A stretch of 64,000 nt of DNA from Margaritispora aquatica (lineage: Eukaryota; Ascomycota; Leotiomycetes; Helotiales; Discinellaceae): contig VJWN01000007.1 in NCBI GenBank assembly GCA_007644065.1, positions 310,001-374,000 of the forward strand, written 5' to 3'. Below are positions 13,995 to 24,451 of the stretch, in pieces. The notes beneath the pieces are model-generated. The model did no database searches. It saw only the letters and a list, made by a program, of their open reading frames with translations, and was not told the DNA's origin. The translations under genes and the position numbers were made by a program. Position 1 is the first letter of the stretch. Every line of letters begins with the position of its first letter.

Positions 13995-15683
13995 ACCTAG
14001 CATAGACCATGTATCGTCTGAAGACTGGAGACGAATATGAAAGCGAGAACAGTATGCAAAGCTACCCTTTGAGAAAAAAGAGCATCTCGCCTGGAAGATT
14101 GAGACGGAGAATGTCCAGATAAAGTAGGTCCTTGGTGTGGGGTGAGGTGGCCCAACACAGGGACCAACGCAGTGCGCCATCCACAACCTGAATCAACCGG
14201 ATGTTCCAACTCGGAGGCATCGCCGCGTAAAGTTCCAACCATGCAAAGGATTTCAAAGCGTTCAGTCAATGCTAGTTCTCATTAATCAACTATGGGAATT
14301 TACGATGCAGATCTCGATTTAAGGTTTCTCTAGTCTGTGCGAGTGGCTGTCCGCAGGCATGAGCGATTGATTTAAGCTCTTGTCTAGCTTTATCTGGAAT
14401 TTCAAAACTCCCGACATGTCTGAGAGGTTGTGGGGTTAGTTCTGGAAAGGTGGTGTTTCTCGACCTCAGACATGTCAATGCCGCTGAAGCTTGATATGCC
14501 GTGTTCCATGACTCGCTTAGGTCTCTCAGATATCATTCGGTGTTTGCCATTTGGAGAACAGTGCATTTTCATGGTGGACATTTATCATTTGACTAAGCCT
14601 AATTCTAGGGAATAGTCTATTCGTCACATATTCGCGTTTGCTCCAACTGTTGCAGAATAAACACAGTTCTGGTACATTTCACCTTTCTCTATGACAGCAA
14701 GCAAGCTCTACTCACTAATTTTCTAGCCATGTCAAGAAGGAATAGCTTGCTTATATTCTTGACACTCCCGAGTTCTCCTTACATGGCTGCACCGAATTCA
14801 GTCAAATTGCTGGTTATCGCTGAATGATGGGAGTCAGAAGAGAGGATATGAGAAGGTTTTTTGATGTAAGAGCACAATCGTTCTAGCTAGAATCAAAGCT
14901 GTCTTCCATGCATTACAAGTGAACATCGCGGTGCGAGTGGTGAAGAAATACATGTGTCATCAAAACCTAATTATTCACGTGTTGGAATATATGAGGACTT
15001 TGGGTTGACGTCTGATCCGTTGTGTTTCACCGTTCGAATTGATTCTCTAATATATCTATCAAGTTTTCCTGACGCTTGTGGGGCTTTTTAGGTCTTTCCA
15101 ATTGCAGCCTGCTCATCTGATTGTTATACAGCGCTCATGATTCCTTCCGGCTCGCTCAACATAAGTTTTCAGGAAGAAATAGTACTGAGGTTTTATAAAA
15201 CTAGATGTAGGGATACTTAAGAAATGTACGAAAATAGATTCAATCACAAATTCAGAGTCTGAAATTGTTCTTACGCACAGCTTCCAATGCAATTGGTAAT
15301 AATTGTATGCTACTCGAAATCACTGTCTCTCTATCTATGAATCAGAAATGAGGATAGTGAGGAATCACTTATTACTTCATAATCTTTGAATTTGTTTGAA
15401 TAATTCTACACTACATAATTCGATGATTTTTGAAAGCAAGACGGTAACATCTCGCACAATAACATTTAATCATAACTAAATTTCAAAGCAATCACGGAGA
15501 TAGTTACTAGAATACTGTAGAATGCTTCAAAATTACAAACTATAAAGACGGCTTTCCCTGCACAACCAGACCTCCACATTGCCCCAGAAATTCTTTAGCT
15601 ACGAGATCAATTAATCCTACAAATACGTGATCCTACACATCTACCTACTCTATCACCACAAGAACTTCCGAAATCAATCTTTG
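13995..15683. other. Long intergenic region
   Basis: About 1.7 kb lies between the divergent rhodopsin-domain gene and the orphan ORF at 15684. It becomes AT-rich from about 15200 onward. No frame above about 60 codons has coding character, and I recognise no repeat or mobile element. Confidence 0.5.
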
Positions 15684-16202
15684 ATGTCTTCCTTTGAAAA
15701 TAATTCCATTCGGAAACGAAAGCGAGAAGAGCCGGTTCAACAGCGACAAGAGCCTACTCATCCTGAAGCAGAATACCAGCCTCTCACAAAATTAAGTCAC
15801 TATATATCTTGCCAACAATTGCCAGAATTGATACGAACTAGAGATCAATTGCGAGAGTTGGAAGATGCTTTTCGGGTGCTTGATGCAAGGGAACGCGAGA
15901 GACAATACCAGCCAGGACCTATGTCTAATCGCCAGCAACAACAAAGAGCAGCAGACCGTCGTCAGCGCGAGATCCTACTAGAAAAGCACGCCGCACACAC
16001 GAAACGCATGGCTTATTTGAAAGATGAGTGTGAATATCATGCTGCATTTGAGAACCAAGAGCCTGTATGCTTGGCGGATGGCGTTCAATACAGTCGTATC
16101 GTGGATATTGAGACACATCATAAATACCGTATCAATGGCCTTAATTTTTACACCAATCGGCTCAAAGAAACTATCGAAGGCGTTGATACCAGTCGCAGAT
16201 GA
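15684..16202 (+). CDS. Orphan 172-residue charged helical protein
   Basis: I do not recognise this protein. I start it at the ATG at 15684 (MSSFENNSIRKRKREEP), 19 codons inside the longest open frame, because the upstream codons read like a leader. The N-terminus carries a KRKRE cluster that could be a nuclear localisation signal. The middle is strongly helical and charged (about residues 45-120), with a Gln run and RAADRRQREILLEKH, suggesting a coiled coil. The C-terminal 50 residues are more globular. There is no signal peptide or membrane segment. It lies alone in AT-rich DNA, so it may be lineage-specific. Confidence 0.5.
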   Translation: MSSFENNSIRKRKREEPVQQRQEPTHPEAEYQPLTKLSHYISCQQLPELIRTRDQLRELEDAFRVLDARERERQYQPGPMSNRQQQQRAADRRQREILLEKHAAHTKRMAYLKDECEYHAAFENQEPVCLADGVQYSRIVDIETHHKYRINGLNFYTNRLKETIEGVDTSRR

Positions 16203-17065
16203 TGGATTCGATATTTTGGTTGTGGAGAATTGATATTATGAATTTGCTACAAATGTGCAAGAAGACAAGCACGTCGTGTTGAAAGGGGGAGGGAATAGTA
16301 CCGAGTTTATCATACTGAAAATAACAAATTCTTGCAAGCGATGTATTTGGCAATGTAATTCTGTTTTGGGGGGGAAAGGTGGAGAGAAGGAGTGATAAAA
16401 GAAATAGGATGTTAAGTAGGAGAGCGATTGGAACCAAATTAATGTCATGCCGTGTTTAAAACTTGATCATTTTAGCATCAAGTATAATGATAAAACAATA
16501 ATCCCTAAAGTTATTTTCCCTAAGATTGCTTATAACTTTCTTTTTCTTCACTCTCTTTCTCATGAACCACGGCTGTATTTTTCATTGCAATGTTTGACGC
16601 AAGCGACAAGCGAGTACGCCATGGTCACGTAAGAGAAACTGAAATTATGTCACTGTTCTTCACCAATATTGCTCAAATTTCATTATTTTGAAGGAATTCA
16701 TGACATTGCTGTGATATTTCCTGTCTGTGGATAATATAACATGAGCGTGAAGGTAGCGTTGCGAAAGATATATATTACATCCTGAACTAAAAAACTTCCC
16801 AATAAGGAATAATTGTAAAATCCTGCACATACTTCTGATTTATTTTCATTGTACAATTGCAGGCAGTAAATTTTAAACTGAACATACTCATAGAAACATA
16901 TACATACCAAAAGCCAGCCTAAGGATTTTGAGAAAAGAATTCCACCAAATGCTCCTTCCTACTGTTTCATTCTCTAGCTCAGACATATTCCTTGCTCCTT
17001 GTCAATTTTCATCACTTCCACAACCAAGTACTTCAAGTTCCGTCTAGCATCAAGCTCAAGATCAA
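16203..17065. other. AT-rich intergenic region
   Basis: This stretch holds the 3' flank of the orphan gene and a CT- and CA-rich leader before the interrupted frame at 17066. I see no coding frame. Confidence 0.4.
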
Positions 17066-17647
17066 ATGTCTGCATCATCAAACCAAAATCAGATCCCAGC
17101 CAGTGACCAACACTTACAAGACCCCTCCCAGCAAGCACAATACCAGCGAGATTCCAACGGCAAATAACAATATTCTACGCAACAACAAGACTTCCACTGA
17201 CCCACCGAAGAAAGCCAAATTCAGACCGATGGTTGGACATCACGCCATAGTTATGGCATTGTGTGGAGTGGCTTCACAACGGCTCTGTTGCACCGAGAGG
17301 GCGAGTACATAAGCAGAACCCGCAAGGAATGGAAGTTGTGCATTTCCAAGCATATTGGCGACACTGCTCGACTCGATACTGAAGACACATCTAGTTGGTG
17401 AGGCTTAGCTGGTCATACTTGGAGTTACGAGGACAACAAAAGCTTCAACAAACGAGCTCACCAGTATGCGTCATACACAAGGAACTTGGATTTCGATACT
17501 GATAAACAAATGGAAATGCTGGCTGGAAGTTATTGGTGGGTAGGAAGGATGATGTCTCCCTTGAGATATGGCGTGTACTATCTTCGAATAAGTTTTGCCA
17601 AAAGGAAGAATTGTAAGAAAGCGTCAGGCGAGGAGGTGGAGTGGTAG
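17066..17647 (+). pseudogene. ORF interrupted by three in-frame stop codons, no frameshift
   Basis: From the ATG at 17066 to a TAG at 17645 one frame runs for 193 codons. It is broken only by TAA at 17165, TGA at 17198 and TGA at 17399. The stretches between are 33, 10, 66 and 81 codons, rich in Gln/Asn at first and then globular (SYGIVWSGFTTALL, KEWKLCISKHIGDTARLD, MEMLAGSYWWVGRMMSP). Each stop is one C-to-T change away from a sense codon (CAA, CGA, CGA), as expected from RIP-like or deamination damage in an otherwise preserved gene. No splice pair removes the stops. The product is unknown. A chance open frame is possible but unlikely given the protein-like composition. Confidence 0.5.
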
Positions 17648-19233
17648 AAAGAGAATAGAAGGTTTGCGTATGTTTAAACTCTCTCAATTAAGAGGCTAGC
17701 AGAATTGTTACCTCCCGTTTCATATGCTTCTCAACATTCAGAATTTTGTAGTGTGAGCTCAGAAGTTTCCTTGATTGTGTTTTGCTCGATGTATCACCTC
17801 AGATCCGTTGATTAGAGTGATTCAACATGATCAAAATATACAATATGAACTCTTGAAATGCTTTCGTGACTACATTTATATGGTAGTTCAACAGATCTCG
17901 TTGCAATGATACGCCGAGACGCTGTAACGACAATGAGATTCAGATAATGTGATACGCCGAATCGGATGTTGACCAAAAGCAGAGGACAGCAATTCAGACA
18001 AATGACAGGATAACTATGATTCAACTACGCTACCTTTATTTACACCATCTCTTAGAAATTTGCTTCTCTCGCTTTTATGTGTAATAAATAAATGCTACCA
18101 AACCATCGTGGTTAACGATGATACGTTCGAACATTTGCCCGTTCCCATTTGAGAAATGTTTAAACTGACTTCATACCAAGATTACTGCGATTCTTAGATT
18201 TGTTGAATGTATCAATCCTCCGCTGATGATTTAGAAGTTCATGCATACACAGGAAAGGAATTTCACGACTAGGAAACGGAATACAGTTCCTATTTCCAAA
18301 TTTTCACATCTCGTTATACTAATGTAAGTTAGGAAAATTTGAGAAATATATCTCGAGGAGCTTCAGCACATTGAACTCTAGGATATGGTAGTGATTCTTA
18401 GAAGTATCAAAGAAGATTGCTTCGTAGAAGTTGGTCCTAATGTCGGCTCGCGGATAAACCTCGGGGGTAAACTCAGGGGTGATCGACTGATTGTAAGCCA
18501 CATTAGATTTGAAATCAGGCAGTCTCAGTTATTGGAAGGAGAAACCGAGATTAGATGCACTGTAGAAGCCTTATTTATAATTTGTAATCAGCGAGCTAGT
18601 GCTGAAAACGCAGCTGGGAATAAAACAGCACGTCACGTTTCACCTTCAGTCCAGCGTATATTTAGATCAGTCCTCACAGTTCTCCAAGGAAGTCCCTTCC
18701 ATTTGTATGGTAGCTTCTACTCCAGTAAGATTGTATAATACAGGAGCACGTTTAACCAGGGCTCAAGCACCGATAAGATTACTGGAGAAAGCTGTCTCAA
18801 TCGTACGAATCCTCTTGAGGGGGTATGCATGTTGATGGAATCAAAGAATCTGCAGAGTCTTCAGAACCAAAAGCTTAGAGCGATTTATAGGTAACGAATC
18901 AAGTCTTCAGGATTCATAGTGGCAAAAGATAACATCATCAAGCTTGTTGCTATAGACCCTTGATCCGATAATGTTTAGAGCTACCAGATATTTAAATCCC
19001 TAAACTCGCGAAGGTTTCCAGCCTTATGTACAACTCAAGTGGTCTCTATTTCCTAAGTACCAAACGAAAGACCCATTGATCCCCGTGTCGATGGATAAAA
19101 GAGAGCGCTAAAGTCACTCAAGTGTCTTTGTGGTATCGTATCAGATAGTAACTATTCGAAGCTGGTATGTGTGCCTGATGTTCACCTCCACTGACCATAT
19201 GCAAACTTCGTCTTGCCAATGCCTTCATGAATC
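17648..19233. other. Intergenic region without a supported gene
   Basis: About 1.6 kb of mixed, mostly AT-rich sequence. A 117-codon plus-strand frame at 18385-18738 has no recognisable motif and is overlapped by minus-strand frames, so I do not call it. No repeat or mobile element was recognised. Confidence 0.4.
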
Positions 19234-20253
19234 TCAATCCGAAACCTCTGCCTCCACGATACGGATTGAGTTCAAACGCCAATCTTCACAGTATTCAAGT
19301 GGTGTTCCTTGCATTCTCGAGATAGTATCTGGTCCAGTTGGGTCTATCACACTACACGTTAGTAATTGCAGTATTATAAGGAATTCATCAGTTTCCATAC
19401 TGAAAAACGCGTGTTCAATAATCCGTTGGCGTTGTGTAACCAAGTCGTCTCTGATACCGCGTAAATGCGCAATTATCGCGTCTTCTCGTGCTTGCCATGA
19501 TCCATCTCCGTTGTCCAACTCGTCGCAATTCATCATTGCCTGCCCAGATAGCAGATTTGCTGCAGTATTGCTAGGTGGGATGAAAGTTATGTTCTTTGCG
19601 GTCGAAAGTCTCTTGTCGCTAACGACCAGCAAGATCTCCTTTACTTCAAGACGCTGGAAGTTGTCCATGAGATACTTGTGTATTTCGGTCTCATATTCCT
19701 CTCGGAAGGACGAATGGTCGATCACTGTGTTGAAGCACCACCACTCGTAGCCAATTGCTATAGTCTTGAATTGTCCTTTGGCATACACGCAAGGTCGTCC
19801 ACATCTATCTGTCTTCTTGGTTGCAAGATAATTGACCAGCGTTGCGATGGGATCGTAGATCTCCTCTGGAGACTCGAGATCTACCAACCACAGTGTGTCT
19901 ACTCCCGGCACTGTGTAGATAGGCTGGGCGGGTATATGCGCAAAGTTGGCGACATAAGTTGTGGGGCCGTTCATGCGATATGTGCAGCGAATAGTGTAAT
20001 CATGGAACTCCTTGAGAAATCGTAAGCCTTCTTTTCGGACCTTTTTGCAGATATGGAGGATAGTCCAACGTCTGGCTGTCGTTGCGAATTGTATGTCGAG
20101 AAACAGATCCCCGGTCTTTTCGTCACGGCCTTGCTCAAAAATGTACTTCTGGATGCCAACGACGCGAGGCATTCTCATTGCGCGCTTCCAAATCTTCCAC
20201 TGGATTTCCAAAGGAAGCTCAGGAAACATTGTGAACTCCCTGAGTTGGCTCAT
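19234..20253 (-). CDS. 2EXR domain protein
   Basis: One uninterrupted frame of 339 residues starts MSQLREFTMFPELPLEIQWK and continues IWKRAMRMPRVVGI. The pattern F-x-x-FPELPxEIQxxIWxxAMxxPRVV at the very N-terminus is the signature of the 2EXR family, abundant in filamentous ascomycetes and of unknown biochemical function. The rest follows the usual plan: a helical segment (ILHICKKVRKEGLRFL), then a middle part with FNTVIDHSSFREE and a long C-terminal region. The length is typical. There is no signal peptide or membrane helix. The gene stands alone, flanked by AT-rich intergenic DNA. Confidence 0.8.
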   Translation of the reverse strand: MSQLREFTMFPELPLEIQWKIWKRAMRMPRVVGIQKYIFEQGRDEKTGDLFLDIQFATTARRWTILHICKKVRKEGLRFLKEFHDYTIRCTYRMNGPTTYVANFAHIPAQPIYTVPGVDTLWLVDLESPEEIYDPIATLVNYLATKKTDRCGRPCVYAKGQFKTIAIGYEWWCFNTVIDHSSFREEYETEIHKYLMDNFQRLEVKEILLVVSDKRLSTAKNITFIPPSNTAANLLSGQAMMNCDELDNGDGSWQAREDAIIAHLRGIRDDLVTQRQRIIEHAFFSMETDEFLIILQLLTCSVIDPTGPDTISRMQGTPLEYCEDWRLNSIRIVEAEVSD

Positions 20254-21892
20254 ATTTTAAGCTTGCTATATGTTATCAATCAGCACCCTCCTTCAAAATG
20301 CAGAATGGAGGAGTCAAACCATATGGAGGTTAAAATTGGATCAAAAGTTTGATTTTTCAGCTCAAGTTTCATTTGGCGTGATGAGAAATAATTGCCATTT
20401 GAAATTGAAGAAAATAAGCGACTGCCTCCATACCACGCTAGCTCGATACACGCTAGGCTAGCCTGTTTCATGCCTATAACTTTCTCTTGCCTAGGAACAG
20501 AAGTGAATTGTCGATTGAGTATACATTGTTTATATATAGAGTTTATGTCCTAGCCGTTAAGCCTAGCAGATTCCCCACTAGATCCTAAGAATTTTTCGTA
20601 CCAGGTAGGATAAGATAAGTCCACACCTACTTTATTATATCCGCGAATAATATAAATAAAAATGGTTCCAAAGTTGCAGAGATTATTAAAGTGCGCATCT
20701 GCAGAATCTACAGTAGCTGAATATATTACGAGCAAGTGGACCCACAGCTGCGTTATGTCCTTTAATCTAATTCTTGCTCGAGTTATTAGTAGGATAGATC
20801 CGTAGTTCTTATGCAGTAATGTCGGTGCGCCGTTTTAGTTGTTAGATTACGAATCCTGTCCATCAAAATGGCAATCATAAATAATTATGGGGATGAGTCT
20901 GACTTGTGTCATTAAGTATTTCTATTGATAGCAACTTGTTATAGGAAATCTAAGATATGGCTACTTTACTAGCTTATATATAGGTTTGAAATGGATCCTC
21001 TAATGTACACAAACACCGATTTTACAAACACAGAATTGAAATTTCGGTTGTTTTCAAAATTGATCATTAGTGTACATCAAAGAAACCTATACATAGCTGG
21101 AGATAAACTGTGATTTTTGGGCTTCTAATTAAGTGGCGCGGTTTTGTTTAGCTATTCATGAACTCTGGCAATCATCGGACAAAAACATAGATCACATTAA
21201 TTTCTCATCTGACTAAGTTGGTCAGCTCTAATGAACTGCCAGTGTCATAAGCTCAAGCTGTCAAGACAAGAAATCTACCGCGAGATATCATCGTCACCAA
21301 TTGCTTGATCTCATTGACAAGAACAAACGGAAACAAACACCGAGAACTAGCGCCTTAAATTCAAGAACATCAACTCTAGGCACAGGATGTTTGATATAGA
21401 AAAACTCTCTCATTTGAGATCGGTTTTGGGTTGTCATTCTCGAGGAGACAAGGTCCTTCTGGATGAACAATGGGAGAGGTATCACAGAGTTCTATTCGTC
21501 AACCCATTGTCAGTGCCATTTTTTCCGGTCCCGCTGTAATAGGCAGCATGGAATCCACAAGCGAGCGGATGTACAAACCAATGTTACATCTCATAAGCAG
21601 TCTAGGGAAACATTCGGAGCTGTGAGATTGCCTAGTGGTTCACAGACTCTGATGTCGGCAATAATGATATACATCTCACGCTTCATCACAAATACTTCCA
21701 TGTTCTCTATAGTTCGCTCGTCCGTTGCTCATAGAGTCTCATTGTTGTAGTACTGGCGGATATAGTTTTAAATTTGTCGTATGACCGCTGTGACTCATAG
21801 AAAGGCATATGTTCAAAGCAAAATAAGAAAGCTAAGCATAAGCAGAAAGCTTGCCGAAGGAATTGGAGAGGAGAATAAGCCGTGAAGGTTGA
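20254..21892. other. AT-rich intergenic region
   Basis: About 1.6 kb with no coding frame of substance. The part at 20550-20830, with many CTAG and TATA words, has the feel of a degraded repeat, but I cannot assign it to any element family. Confidence 0.4.
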
Positions 21893-22395
21893 TTATTTCT
21901 CAACAAAGGCATCCAGCTTCCTCTCATCATAGCAATCCTCCTCTACTAGTCTGGTCCACATCGTATCGTCGGCCTCCTCGTCGACCCCACATTGCCCATC
22001 AACGCAGCAGTGACCCTCATCATGACTTTCTGTAACCTTGATGATGGTGGGCAATTTTGTGATCATGAAGGGGGATTTTCTCCATGGATTTGCAGGATCT
22101 TTCCATCTGTTACATTTCGCTCAGTTAGTTGGACGTTCAAACCCGTAAGGGTCCTCAGATGAAGAACAAAGAGCACATACTCAGCTTCGCTGCCTGCATT
22201 CACAATTTTCACCTGTCCAGCTCTCGCACTCAATTTCTTCGTAATGAGTGGTTCAGCGCGTCGGCAGTCTCCGCACCATGATTGTCCATCTGAGGCCCGC
22301 GGTGAAGCATACACGACGAGAAAAGTTGGCTTTCCGTGCGACTCAAGGAATGATATAATCGTAGCTGGCGATTCTGTGGAAGCTTGGAGTGCCAT
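21893..22395 (-). CDS. Thioredoxin-fold protein, TXNDC17/DUF953-like
   Basis: Two exons (22395-22181 and 22106-21893) join in phase to give 142 residues. The start at 22395 has A at -3 and G at +4; the frame upstream lacks an ATG. The active site WCGDC lies at residues 40-44, with both cysteines present (41 and 44). It corresponds to the WCxDC motif of TRP14/TXNDC17, a cytosolic disulphide reductase. After the splice come WKDPANPWRKSPFMITKLPT, with the cis-proline typical of the fold, and IIKV. A C-terminal extension (about residues 105-142) carries a CCVDGQC cluster and acidic residues not present in the human protein as I know it. The role is probably thiol redox control; its substrates cannot be read from sequence. 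Confidence 0.85.
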
Positions 22396-24451
22396 TGTGG
22401 TGCTTGTTTTTGCTAAGGTTGTCACGGGAAAAAAGTTTGATGAAATTGTGAGGTGTGGATCACACTCCTCTCCAGCCAGCCTCCGGATAGGACATCGTTG
22501 AAGTTACATCGTCACACATCAAGATCATGGACACAGCTTTATCAAAGCATAAGCTGAGAGCCTCGAATGCATCGACGCTGCAGAAGATCTGCAAAGCTGC
22601 GCGGTCCTCAGTAGGACTGCCGGTAACAGTTGACTCTGCGGTTAACATACATTGTAACCCATGCGTTTCCCTGATGTATCTCAAGAGTCTGTCAATGACA
22701 AACTAGACTACACAGAATACTACTTCCCTTTCGTAGCTCGAGCTACCATCGTGAAAATGCGCACATCGAAGAACCCTGGTTCGATGACTACAACGGCTGG
22801 GCAATGTGAGGGTTTGTACTGGGCAGGGTAGAGATGAAGAATCGCAAGCAACGAAAGCCGGACAGCTGCACAGTTGAGTCAGAGCAGATAATGTTGGAAT
22901 GCTCGAGGTACTCTAAATTGACTATTGACTCTGCCAACGCCTTGGGGGCGATGAAGCTGCGGCAGGTGGCGTTCAATCAATCAAAGTCTGGATCAGTGGA
23001 ATAGGATCTGCTATGCCAAACACGAAATGCTCCTGATCTACTATACATCAACACGACGCTTTATGCTTGATGTCAGTAGTGTGAGCATACGACGAGAATA
23101 ATAGGCCACTAAAGAATGATTCCCCGTGAGATTTATATCTCCTAGGACTTCTCGTACACCTGCAAGACGCTTAGTTCTATCGAGTAATGATTCGACTTAG
23201 ACCAACTCATTTACTTCTACTACGTGGACTCTCGCTGCTCTTCTTTGTGACGAGATTTCTTAATTGATATTCCATGAAACCCCTTGTTGGCGATTTTTAA
23301 AGCAATTACCACTGAAGCACTGGTCACGCAAAACATCCGAATGATGGGGACTGGAGGACAGTCTCAAGAGAGGCACAACTACAATACTGGAGATCTTTAC
23401 TCAACTGGTTGAAAGATATCGAAAGGAACTCGGAAAGCTATATATCTAGTGATTCAGACAGATCTCAAGTAGTATACCTCACATTCAGAGATATTGCCAT
23501 GTGCTGTTCAGAGTTACCCTCTTGATGGGGCCCAACTTGATAATTTGGTTAGATAGGTGGACAAGCAGCCTCTTCTGTATCAGAATTCAGCCTTGGGATA
23601 TTTATCTAGTTCTTTTACTTAGTAGCTCACATTGTCAATGTTATTCTCTTCTTGTTCCACTTCTCAGACGTCATACCGCCTCTCTCTATATATTACCCTC
23701 ATCCCGATTGAGTTTGTTAAGTTCGTATGAATGAATGCATTGAGGTGGACATGGATGGGCAAGGATTACCCAAAACTCCTTGATGTAAAGTGTCTCTTGG
23801 CCCATGAAATTGATCCGAGTACCTAGGAAGCTCCTTGAAGGTTTCGATGTATAATTGCGCCATCACTCATGGCGATCAAGACTATGAGGCTTCCCACCGT
23901 GTTGTTCTGCCGAGCCGAACGGCACGGGGCCGGGAGGGACCCGGGAGATAAAGCCCAGTCATGTGACCCGGAGATCATCTAGAACGGGATGCCTCCATCC
24001 TTGTGATTTTACGCCGTCTCAAGCCCCTTTTCTCCACGCTCTCATCCCACATGCTCGCGCGTCAAGGTTAATTGATGACTGCAATGTGACGAGAGAATAT
24101 TTTCCAATGCCAAATCATCATATCAACCTTTTCGGCACTCGATGCCCAATATCGGGCAATGATTTCTATCGTCAATTGCAGGGGCCATCTGGCGCGTGCA
24201 GAAACACGTTGCTCCACCCATCTCAAGGGCATCCACATCCGAACAACGCATTTCTATTGCTGTTCGATGATCTGTCGCATAACCCATAAACCCAACTGCT
24301 ATGCATCCTATACTACAGCCAAATATACCTGGTTGGCCTGTCCCGTCAGGAACGGTAAGTCATTTCAAAATTAAAGGTAAAGATCTCAAACTTCTTCCTC
24401 AATTCTTTCCATTTCTCGAGTTATTGTATCACCACCATCATTTGCCAAACC
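22396..24451. other. Intergenic: upstream region of the giant gene
   Basis: About 2 kb separates the divergent thioredoxin-like gene and the giant repeat gene. Two minus-strand frames of 60-75 codons at 22460-22976 look mildly protein-like but lack convincing splice junctions. Stretches before 24452 are CT- and CA-rich, as in fungal promoters and leaders. Confidence 0.4.

Noticed and set aside
18385..18738. 117-codon plus-strand ORF
   Set aside because: No motif, signal, coiled coil or splice support, and a competing minus-strand frame overlaps it.
20550..20830. Possible degraded transposon
   Set aside because: Only a general AT-rich, CTAG-rich look; I found no terminal repeats, target duplication or transposase frame.
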